Both the position numbers and the translations under genes were made by a program. 64,000 nt of DNA from Seiridium cupressi (Eukaryota > Ascomycota > Sordariomycetes > Amphisphaeriales > Sporocadaceae): positions 496,001 through 560,000 of the forward strand of contig JARVKI010000010.1 of the NCBI GenBank assembly GCA_036674765.1, given 5' to 3'. Shown here one piece after another: positions 1 to 9,218 of this stretch. How positions within the stretch are numbered: position 1 is the first letter of the stretch; each line of letters opens with the position of its first letter. Below the pieces are notes generated by a model. It ran no database searches, had not been told where the DNA came from, and saw only the letters and a list, made by a program, of their open reading frames with translations.

Positions 1-216
1 CTGGGGGTGGGATTCACCGAGACGTCGGCAAAGGAGGGCACGAATGTCGAGGAGGCTTTCTTTGACGCGGTAAGACGGCTGAGGAAGCAGCAGAACCATG
101 AGCTCGGGCTCGAAAGGAAAGCAGAACGGAAGAACTCTAAATCAAGTTCAAAGCATGGAGGGAAATGGAAGGGCCGCCTCACCCGCCTATTCGGCTCATC
201 CGGAAAGCACGGTTAA
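1..216 (+). CDS. Ras-family small GTPase, C-terminal exon (partial)
   Basis: Only the last 71 codons are present; the gene begins before the window. The reading frame is open from base 1 and ends with TAA at 214-216. It carries the G5 guanine-binding motif ETSAK followed by the last Ras helix (NVEEAFFDAVRRLRKQ), typical of Ras/Rap-type GTPases. These are membrane-associated molecular switches that cycle between GDP and GTP forms. The tail after the G domain is rich in Lys, Arg and Ser and ends in GSSGKHG. There is no CAAX box or double-Cys prenylation signal in this frame. Membrane binding by a basic or amphipathic tail, as in Rit/Ric-like GTPases, is therefore possible. A further exon beyond a missed intron could also supply the CAAX. 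The family call is secure; the subfamily is not. Confidence 0.8.
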   Translation: MGVGFTETSAKEGTNVEEAFFDAVRRLRKQQNHELGLERKAERKNSKSSSKHGGKWKGRLTRLFGSSGKHG

Positions 217-502
217 TGGATTTTCACAGCGACTAGAGCATAAACATGACAAACAAAAGAAAACACTTTTTGGATATCATTATTTACAGCGTCTAGATTC
301 TAATGTTATTTCGAAGACTGGGGTGATGGTGGTGGTGGTGGTAATGAATCTGTTAGTACTAGTCTAGGGGAGAAGGAATCTAGGGTATACTTTGGGATGA
401 TGCCATTCAAGGCCCCCAATCCGGCAGACTAACAAAATGAGACGCTGGGTATATCGACCTCTGGTCAACAGTTGGAACTTCGCCTCACTGTGTTACCCTC
501 CA
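217..502. other. Intergenic, convergent 3' ends
   Basis: This short stretch lies between the convergent Ras-like and sedolisin genes. It probably holds both 3' untranslated regions. A short GGT-rich run occurs near 325-345. No gene is seen. Confidence 0.5.
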
Positions 503-2332
503 TTAGCCTAGAACCTCCAATAATGTTCCAAAGTCTGGCGTTCCCAATCCAGACGCGGGATCCCACCCCTCAGTAGCACTGAACCCTACTTCGACTCTCT
601 GGCTATCGCTACACCCTCCAATGTTACCTGATGCCACATCCCAGAGCGCAGTCCGCACCGTCTCGGAGTACAGGATGGGATTCAAAAAGCCCAACACCGG
701 CTTCCCGGCTCTGAGGCGCTTGTCGTTGATCAAGGTGACGATTGAAGCCCAGACGGGCGTGCTGGCACTCGTACCCTTGGCGGTAAATGTTCCGTCCAAT
801 ACATATCGCACACCAATCAGTGTTACATCAGGGACACCACGGCCACTTGCGTTATACCATCCATCATGTGTCCCGTTCAGACCGCTGATATACTTGGTCG
901 TGTCGTTGAGTTGCCACTCTGGCGATTCAAAATATTCTGAGAATCCACCACTGGACCAAGAAGTAGGCTCCCAGGGCAGATACATGCCGGTGGCTCCTAC
1001 GGAAGTGACATAGGGACATGACGCAGGGAATGAAGAAAGGAAGCGCGATTGGCCTTTGCCGGGGCCGCTGTTGACGAGGCAATCTCCGCTGCCGATGCCG
1101 TAAGCGCCACCATCGCCCGAGGCTGCGAGCACTGATACACCTCTCGCTGCGAGCTGCATGAATAGGTCGCACACTTTGATGGCATATGCTTGCGGCGTAG
1201 ACTGCTCGTCGTCGGTATAGCTGAGGGACAATACTTTGGGTAGCGTATCATCGTCGAGCGCCAGCAAAGCCTCGAGGAAATCGAGCCAAGGTTCATTGAA
1301 GTTGGAAGTCGAGTTGCTCTGGTCGGTCCCGTCGGAGCCGACATACTGCCCTCGGCCTCCTGTCGAAAGATATGTGACTGGCAACGGTTCCACAAAAGGT
1401 ATGCTGTAAAATGTGTCCAGGAGGGCCTCAACACCTGAGCCGGCGTCGGTATCGTTCCCCCCGTTGATGGACGTCACCGTGAAGTTGTAGTCAGCGCTGT
1501 ATCCCGATTCATTCCTTCTCGGACTATATTTCAGGAGGAAGTCGTGCAAGCTATCCTGGCTAGGGTACTCTTCCAGAAAGCCAGCTATCCCCAGTGTACT
1601 TCCTGACAAGGAATCCGGTGGGACATAGGTAATATTGTAAAGTGCAAGTAAACAGTCTGGTGTTACATTGCCAGAGCAGATAGATGGAACTATGTAGATC
1701 GATCAGTGAACATTCGCAAATCGAACGATTTACGGCGCTATCTTACTAGAAGCTTGCCTGGCCTCGAGCTGGTTGCTGTCCTCATCCAGGGATGCGCCCC
1801 TTCGTTTTGTCTCTATGAACTGAGTCACAGGATAAACAAATTGGACGTGTGGCACCAAGTCGATGGGCAGAGTATACTCCGTTGTTCTGTACACATGCGC
1901 GTTCTGTGGCGTTTCGTACGCGTCCAGTGTGCAGTTCAACAAGGCGTTGACTTCCCGAATAGTCGCGTTGAATCGAATCCAGGCAGAGTCAAGTCGCGCA
2001 TCCTCGACACCAGCTACACTCAGCCACTCAAGAATCGCGGATGCGGCATCATCGTCAGGCCTTTGGTATTCCTTGAGCTGAGTCTGGGTGAGATGTGTAC
2101 CGAAATCAGCGTTGTCGATGTCGCTGATCTCTGCAACGCGTTTCTTGAGCTCATCGAGGCGAGGCTGTACCAAGGCTACCGAGAGTTGTAGCGTTGTCGA
2201 CTCGTCTGCGTCACCAACGCGTCGCCATCCTTGAGGCACTGTGGCAGTCTCATACACAAGAGTCTCGTCGCCCTCTGGCTTCGCTGCCAGGAGAGGTGCG
2301 GCGAGACATAGTGCTGCTAAGAGGCCCTGCAT
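503..2332 (-). CDS. Secreted sedolisin (S53 family, tripeptidyl-peptidase I-like) protease
   Basis: Two exons, 2332-1747 and 1689-503, with a 57-nt intron (GTAAGA donor, CTACATAG acceptor), give 590 residues, a normal sedolisin length. The start was chosen because MQGLLAALCLAAPLLA is a signal peptide; the frame runs further upstream without one. Residues of about 20-190 match the S53 activation prodomain. The catalytic domain shows the family triad: Glu283 and Asp287 in GVEALLD, and Ser503 in GTSAS. The oxyanion Asp388 lies in SGDGG. The C-terminal Asp-rich calcium site (GWDPASGLGTPDF) is present. Such enzymes are secreted acid peptidases that remove tripeptides from protein N termini. The gene is divergent from an aspartic-protease-like gene at 2896, so joint control is plausible. 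Nothing looks broken. Confidence 0.93.
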
Positions 2333-2895
2333 GGTGAACTGAGCAAGACGCTCAATTGCCGCGGCGGCATCATCGTGTGCTCTCTCGAGGCCATTTCTTT
2401 CTCTATATGTGCAAGCAACTACTTTGAATGATGTCAATGATCGTGTAGAACGTCTGAGAGTACGGCAGATACCGGGCTCAAAGTCGTGTTCAGCTGAGCG
2501 ACACCGATCTGCATTGTGGGGGATAAATTGCACCTGCCAAGTTTGAAAAGCGGAACCTCGTGTTCAGGCTACAATCCTCGTATTGCATGGGTTGATATCT
2601 AGTTTAGACTAGGTATGTTTACTAGCAGCTAGTAGTGGGGAATTTAAACTTCATTTAAGCTTCTAGTTCAAGCTGATTTGCGATTTCTCGTTGCTGTTTG
2701 CCGGCAGACCCCATTTCGGACACTATGCATGTAATGAACCAGGGGTCGCACGCGAACACGACGGCATCATCGCAAGAAGTCCCGTATACGCGATGTCTGC
2801 CCAACACATAAGTAGACCATGGTTTGGTCTCAGGAGCTCGCTTGAGCCTCCCCTCGTCCACTACCGTCACTCGCTCAATCACACCTGTCGGGAAG
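2333..2895. promoter_or_regulatory. Shared divergent promoter of two secreted protease genes
   Basis: These 563 bp separate the start codons of the sedolisin (minus) and the pepsin-like gene (plus), so they must hold both promoters and 5' UTRs. The middle part (about 2570-2660) is AT-rich with repeated CTAG-containing words. No transcription-factor site is claimed. Confidence 0.5.
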
Positions 2896-4149
2896 ATGAA
2901 GTCTGGTTCAGTTATCAAGCTAGCAAGCGCCGCCGGCCTTGCGACGGCCCAGACCGTGCCCACGGTTCACATTCCCCTGAACCTGTACTACGGTGCCAAC
3001 CACAAAGTCTCCACCAACTTGTACATCGCATCTGCCAACCGGACCATCGAAGTGGTGTACGACCAAGGAAGCGAGAACTTCTTCCTCTTCGGCCCGGGCT
3101 CAATCGACAACTGGGGCTCATCCGGACTCGGCAGCCAGGGACCTTGCAACGTCAGTGTGCCGCCCGAGTTGTATTTTGACTACCCCAACTCGCCGACAGC
3201 GTCTGCTCCTGTGAACCATAGTGCATCGTACGCCTATGGTGCTTTCGATAAGATCTACACGGGTACCGTTACGGTCAACGACACATTTGGGTTCGTCAAC
3301 GATGCTGGGGTGCGAACCGAGGCGGTCGATGATATCCGTGTTGAGATTGTGAACTTCTTGGTCCAGCGCATCAATGATCCGACATGCAGCAGCAGTCCTC
3401 TCTACGACCCGAGCATCTTGGGCACCTCGCCATACTACAACACTTCCAGCCGTATGACCACGGGACCACATGTCCGCCAGGATCTCCTCGAGCGTGGCGT
3501 CATTGACGCCCCGGTCCAGAGTATGTGGTTTGATGAGGCTCCAGAGGATGTGTATGGCACGTACACAGGTGGTGGGCTCTTCGGAGGCATCGACACATCC
3601 AAATACTCGGGAGACTTGGTCAAGGTCCAGACTCTCCAGCCATCCGGAAACGTTGGCTACTTCACCGAGATGCCAACAGTGACGGTCAACGGTGTGTCCT
3701 TTACCAAACCCACCAGTATTGAGTATTGTCAGCTGGACTCGGGTACCCACGACGACTCAATTCCCGTCGCGTGGGAGGAGACCGATGCGTTCTACAACGC
3801 AACCGGCATTGTAACTAGCCCCAAGGGTTACACTGCTTGGCCAGGAGAGTGCGACACGATCCCAGCCAACGCCACCGTTGACCTGACGTTCGCCGGTACA
3901 GTCGACGGTGAATCCCTCACTATACCAGTCCCTATCAAGTCATATGTAAGAGTTGACTACGGCGACCTGGAGCCTGGATACTGTATCCTCAGCGTTGAGA
4001 CCAGCGGATGTCTTCTTGGAGCCCCCTTCGCGACTGCTTCTTTCTTCGCTGCTGATGATGAGGCTGGGCAGATTGCCTTGGCGAAGGGAGGTGTTTCAAA
4101 ACCTGGATCCACTGTTGATGAGGCGTCTGTCATAGCCAGGATACCATAA
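2896..4149 (+). CDS. Secreted pepsin-like (A1) aspartic protease homologue with DQGS active-site motif
   Basis: A single exon of 417 codons. The ATG at 2896 is preferred over an in-frame ATG at 2824 because it opens a hydrophobic signal segment ending near ATAQ. The two-lobed pepsin pattern is present. The first motif is YDQGSENF (Asp56), the flap region precedes GGLFGGIDTSKYSGDL, the second motif is LDSGT (Asp281), and the C-terminal LLGAPFATASFF block matches the usual ILGDxFLR region. Both catalytic Asp residues remain. The first motif reads D-Q-G-S instead of D-T-G-S, and the position usually Asp in ILGD is Ala. These changes may lower or alter activity. Several potential N-glycosylation sites fit secretion. 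The partner gene is the divergent sedolisin. Family membership is firm; activity is uncertain. Confidence 0.88.
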   Translation: MKSGSVIKLASAAGLATAQTVPTVHIPLNLYYGANHKVSTNLYIASANRTIEVVYDQGSENFFLFGPGSIDNWGSSGLGSQGPCNVSVPPELYFDYPNSPTASAPVNHSASYAYGAFDKIYTGTVTVNDTFGFVNDAGVRTEAVDDIRVEIVNFLVQRINDPTCSSSPLYDPSILGTSPYYNTSSRMTTGPHVRQDLLERGVIDAPVQSMWFDEAPEDVYGTYTGGGLFGGIDTSKYSGDLVKVQTLQPSGNVGYFTEMPTVTVNGVSFTKPTSIEYCQLDSGTHDDSIPVAWEETDAFYNATGIVTSPKGYTAWPGECDTIPANATVDLTFAGTVDGESLTIPVPIKSYVRVDYGDLEPGYCILSVETSGCLLGAPFATASFFAADDEAGQIALAKGGVSKPGSTVDEASVIARIP

Positions 4150-6886
4150 GAGGATTTGAGCGTGGGTCTAAAACAGTTCGATACAGTTCTTCGTGTATTG
4201 CGATCATACACAGTGCTGAGCGTCTTCGACGTTTCGATTGCCCTGAAACTATCTTTCTTCGATCCTCGAGGGGCCTTGACGCGTGATTGCCATGATTTGT
4301 AGAATGCCTAAACCGTTCTTGAGAGGATGTAATAAATATAAACTTTGAACTTCAGGCCATCACTCCCACGATAAATGTGCTCAAATAACCCTAGCCTATT
4401 GCCCGACCATACATCAGTCCAACAGAAACGCTCCAGTTGGTACTGTTGACCATGACAAGGTCGTAATGGGTGATCGTCACCTTGGGCGTACTATTTCGCC
4501 ATTTATGAAGAGACTCAGACAAGCTATACAAGAGGCAAAGCGCGAAAGTGTAGCACTTGAATAGAAACAGTAGCTGTTGCCAACTAACAAGTAAGAGTTA
4601 AGTTGTCTATATAGGCTTCTTCAGACCTATTCCCCTTTCATTCGATTGCTACAGCTTACAATAATAGCACCCCGGGAGTGCAGCGGGAAGAGATCGGCCT
4701 CGCCCACCCTTTTTGATGTGCAATTCAGGTCAAACCCAACTCCCCCCTTTTGCATCCCGCCTTACTTCTTTATATCATCTTCTTTGTCCGTCACCCTTGC
4801 CGCAGATGAGGGCATGGACACAATTCAGCTGAGTACTAATAACGTGCAGTCAGGCGAATCAAAAGGTACGGAGAGGGCTAGAACTTTCGGCTGTGCAAGA
4901 CAAACTCTCCAAATCAAAACCGCGGATGGTGGAAAATAGCTAGTGTCTGGTGCCTCTTTGAACCACTTAAGCACACCATGCAGACTCGTGGCGTCGAAAC
5001 TCATCTGGCAACTCCCTCTTGTTCCAGTGAGATTGCAAACGCGTCCACCTTGTATGAGGATACTGGCTCCTGAATGCCACATATATATTTATTATGAAAT
5101 CAAAACTATGAGTGCCACGAATGGCGCCTTAACATAAAAGTTGTAGGGAGAGGCTCTACGTGCTTGGTAGCCCATTGACCTGGCCAAACTGAATTTCTCT
5201 TTCAATAGAGATGTTTGGGTATAATCTATGGCTGACAGTAGGATCCATGTTTCAAGACACATTAGTTGCCAGATAGAAAGAAAAATGTCACACGAGGGAC
5301 ATGTATTGAATTATAATATTTTAGTGAGAAGTAGCTTACATCCATCAAACTCGGGGTAGAATCGCATTCAAAGCCCACAGCATCGCAATCGTTCTGATCA
5401 GCCTCATAACTGACTGGTCTGACAAGTGGAGGATAGAATATAAAATAGTGAATTAACTGTCGTATCAGAGTGACCAGAGAGTTGCCAAGGGCAAGGATCT
5501 TCATAGATGGCTAGTTTTGTTCTACATTGAGCTTCGTGAGATACCAGGAAATGTTTCAACTATTGAGCGAAACATCGAGACAAATGGGGTGACCAATCCC
5601 GACCAGATGCTCAGTCCGCTATGGGGTAAGGCTTTATGTTATTTTACAGGTTAAATTGTCTACTTTACTCATCGTATCTATGAGATCTACAAACCGTGGA
5701 AGTAACACTTACCAAGAATAGAAAACCCACCACGCCTCGCTCCTTTTCTGTGGATACATCTATCCAGAGGAAAGACGCCCTTTCTCCAATGAAATGTCAT
5801 CTAAACATTTGCTATGGAGGTACAAGGCCCCCAGCTCAAGGCGCGAGTCAGTGCTGCGTTGTCTCTCGATAGATTTCGGGCACTTGAAATTGGTGGGGCC
5901 TAGCTACAAGCTTCGATTATTTATCTCGTTCGGAATCCTCAGCGACGGAATAAGTAATCCATGTCTGGCGTGATTCCTTTGGTTTTAAGCTGTCCGTTCC
6001 CTTGTGTAGCAATGGTCTCTCAGCAGTAGCTCTTATAGTCGTAGTCGCTCAACGACTGTTTTGCCCGGTTCGCTGCTGTACGGACCTATCATGAGTTGGC
6101 TTCCCATCAGTGCAGTCTCTCAACCTGACCTGTTACAATACCTTGTCAAAGAGTTTCGCCAGTTTTGGACATCTGCGACACAACGGCGCCGATCAGGAGT
6201 CATCATGTTTGTGCCCTTGGTGTTCGGACAAGGAACGTCTAATTATAGCAATCTCTTTTTCCAGTTCCATAGATTCCTAAAGACATATACCACTGGTCGC
6301 TATGGCTTTCAGGCACGACATGATATCGGATGAAGTCTGACAGTATGCACGTGTGGGGTAGTAAGCATGGGGCTATCGTGCGACAGGGGTCTGTGTTCAG
6401 CGTTACTATCTTTAACAGTCTAGCGGCGATCATCTGTCATGGTCGCATACTTGTCCACCACCAGACATCCTACATGCCTTGCTCCCACAGCCAAGATACG
6501 ATAAATCAAATCGAGTCCGGCAACTGGCCGCCAGTCGCAGCTGTGGCTCGCGATTGAGTCGTAAGAGAAAGAGTACTGGACTTCAGGCATCAACTTGTGA
6601 CATGTGAGTGAGGTTACGGGCTGAAGCCGCGAGCCTTCTCCCAATTTGAAACCAGTATGGAGAGATTCCTGTCTTGCTATCGGTGTTGGAGGAGTGTGCG
6701 TGGGATTACACTTGCCGTGCGCTGCAGCTGCAGCTGCAACAGGGGTCCGGATGCGCGTGATTCTGAGACAAGTGCAAACCGCTCCGCCCACAATGGTTCG
6801 TCCGTGCCACAGCATCTGGGAAACAGTAATCACTGTCCATCCTTGGACAATACAACACGTCTAGCAGTGCACCGACAGTGTAAGAT

Positions 6887-6966
6887 GTTGCCTCCCAAGA
6901 TTTGTTCTTAGCTGCAGCCACAAATTGAACTGGGCGAGCTCTGCGCCGTGCATCTAACGACTGCGG

Positions 6967-7037
<71 letters not shown>

Positions 7038-7148
7038 NNNNNNNNNNCCCCGTGTACCATGGTGCCCCCCAAGATTTTTTCTTACCGCCACCCACAAATT
7101 GCCCTGGGCGAGCTCGGCGCCGTGCACCTACCGAATGCGCCACCCCCC
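6887..7148 (+). repeat. Two-copy direct repeat (about 85-90 bp units) flanking the gap
   Basis: The stretch 6887-6968 and the stretch 7058-7148 are imperfect copies of each other. Shared blocks include CCCAAGATTT, CACAAATTG, CTGGGCGAGCTC and GCGCCGTGCA. The left copy runs into a G homopolymer and the right copy into a C homopolymer. On the minus strand both copies would encode similar peptides around ARRRARP and QFV. No longer gene surrounds them, so this is read as a local tandem repeat and not as coding DNA. Confidence 0.75.
6969..7051. other. G69 homopolymer, 10-N assembly gap and start of next contig
   Basis: Bases 6969-7037 are 69 consecutive G, 7038-7047 are N, and 7048-7051 are CCCC. 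This is a scaffold join, not a trusted sequence. Unbroken poly-G at a contig end is typical of two-colour sequencing chemistry or of a collapsed homopolymer. Confidence 0.9.
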
Positions 7149-7644
7149 CCCCCCCCCCCCCAAGAAGGTTGGCCGAGCTGATCCGATCGCAGGCTTCGGC
7201 ATTGTCAGATTCCTTACACCATCCACCTGAAGCTCCTCCGGCATCCTACGTGGTCGACGTGAGCCACATGGACGACGGATCCATGGGCAGCATAGTCTGC
7301 GCGCCACGTCCGGGTCAACCATTCTGCGTGGGGTCTCCCACCCACCGCTGTGAAACTGGGGCGCCGATGAGTTTCACCGAATCTTAGATTGACCTTGGCC
7401 ATGGCGTAAGACTGCGTGCTGACATGAAATGCGGACCGGGCCAGGTAGGTAGAAGGCGTTGTAGTGGTAGTGGGGCCACCTGGAGTAGATGAAATCTACG
7501 CCCAGTACAGGATAGCCGCTATCACGGCTTATGCAAACCCCATGTTCCCATGCAAGTAATATATGTCAGACTCCAAGGCAAAGCCACTCGAGCTGTCACC
7601 GAACCGCGGTATAATGGCCCTCATGTTCAAATCGCTTACTTGCG

Positions 7645-9218
7645 TCATATGATGCCGCCCGGAGGATCGTATGCAGCGCCCCTGCCGGAGCTGAGACCAG
7701 CACTCCCAGGCGTTTCGGCGTCGGCCGGTGCTGTGTTGGTCTTCCGTAGCATGAACATGGGCTTTTTACCCTCCTTGTCAAGTTGCTTGAAGAGGATAAG
7801 TGGCTTTTCGTCCAAGCCGAGACACCGCTCCTGATCACCGTAGACAATGTATAGCGCATATTTATCCCAAGGCTCGTTGATTTGGTATTTCTTGAGCGCA
7901 GCAGGAAGGACCTTGTAACATGGATCGTCCATGCTAACCCTGAATGATTTGAAGATCTCCACAGATGCGGAACTCGAGCCAGGTGTGTCTGGAGCAGGGG
8001 TTTGCAGTCGGCGAGGAGGCGCAGGTTGTTTTGAACTATAGTGGTCGTTTTCGGAAAAGGTCGTACGGGTCGATGGCGTTGGTTGGTCAGAGCGATATGA
8101 TCTTGAGGCGAGAGTAGCGCTGCCTAATGTTGGAGGCGACGTGGGCGATGGCATGTTAGGCGAATAGCCCGGAGATGTAGCAGAACCGCCGCCGTTCATG
8201 GCAGCAAGATGCGACGACGAGAGAACAGCCCTCTCTGCGGCGCTCGATGGATCAAGAGTTTGTTCTACCGATGGCCGTTCATGAGTGACTTGTAGATGGC
8301 TCGGAGACATGTTCTTGGGAGTCGTACCCAGTACAATCTTCTTAGTAGAGTACTGCCTCAGTAAGCCTCCCCCCGATGACTGAACAGATGACGGCGTCGG
8401 TGCGGGCGGTGATATGGTCGAGGAGTCGTAACTATAGCCTTGGGTGTCCCTGCTAGAGACGTTTGGTAGAGGTTGTTGCGCGTTCTTGGCTAGGCGCAAG
8501 GCTGGTAGCATGTCCTCGCGCAACCGCCTGTAGTCTTCGGTCAGTCGTTGCAAGTCTTGCTCAACCAGACTCATCCTCTCGTCTCGGAGGCGAAGCTGCT
8601 CTACTAGGTGTTTGATGTCTTTGAGCGTGGCTGTCGCATGTTGGGCTTCAGCATCGGCCGCTGAGCACAGAATGTATTAGTACGCGTAATGACCGCTATG
8701 AGGCAGATATATACTCACACAATGGTATATAGTGGTCACTTTCTATTGGAACGTCTTGTGCCTTCTTGACATCGTAGACGCTCTTCAGAATGGTCAATCG
8801 ATGGCCGACACTAGCAATACCCATTGATTTCAGGTCGTCGTGGAGAAGAGCTATCAGAGCCTCGCCAACAATCTCATTTTCTGGTTCAAGCATTAGAGCC
8901 TGGCTCCTGCGGTATGTGAAGCACGGGATGCTACAAACCTATAAAGTGATCCGAGTACTGCTGCAGGCCAATAGTAGCAATGAAGTCGGCGCATTCTTCT
9001 GCTGTCCACTCGGAAATGATGGTCTCGGGTAACCTGTCGGCGCTGCTGCGATGGCCGTACGTGGTGGGCGTGTGTTCGGTAGACGAGCGGCCCTCTGAGT
9101 CGGTGGGGGAGATCTCGGAGTCGGTCGCGAGCACGGGTGAGCTGGTGTGCAAGCTTCTCTCGTACTCATCGTCGGCGTCGGATTCCGCGTAGGCGGTTCC
9201 TGAGTCGAAGTTCATCAT
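7645..9218 (-). CDS. STE50: Ste50-like MAPK adaptor (SAM and Ras-association domains)
   Basis: Three exons (9218-8939, 8880-8719, 8660-7645) with two 58-nt introns give 485 residues. Splices use GTTTGT/CAG and GTGAGT/CAG with TAAT-type branch sites, and all phases agree. An N-terminal SAM domain lies at about residues 69-136 (SEWTAEECADFI and VGEALIALLHDDLKSMGI). A short coiled-coil follows (EQLRLRDERMSLVEQDLQ). Next comes a long Ser/Pro/Thr-rich linker. The Ras-association domain is at about 385-452 (KSFRVSMDDPCYKVLPAAL to FMLRK). Ste50 links the MAPKKK Ste11 to Cdc42/Ras signals at the membrane in the mating, filamentation and osmotic-stress pathways. Domain order and length match fungal Ste50. 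Upstream lies a long gene-free region, perhaps a long 5' leader. Confidence 0.93.

Larger units (their letters stand above)
4150..7644. other. 3.5-kb gene-empty interval containing an assembly gap
   Basis: No open frame here has recognisable motifs, and short frames on both strands look random. The stretch 4300-6400 is ordinary AT-moderate intergenic DNA. From 6880 to 7162 a duplicated unit is flanked by long G and C homopolymers and a 10-N gap, described separately. Some 3' UTR sequence of the pepsin-like gene and of STE50 must lie at the two edges. Confidence 0.5.

Noticed and set aside
6706..7181. Frames encoding poly-Gly or poly-Pro across the N gap
   Set aside because: They are translations of the homopolymer and of unknown bases.
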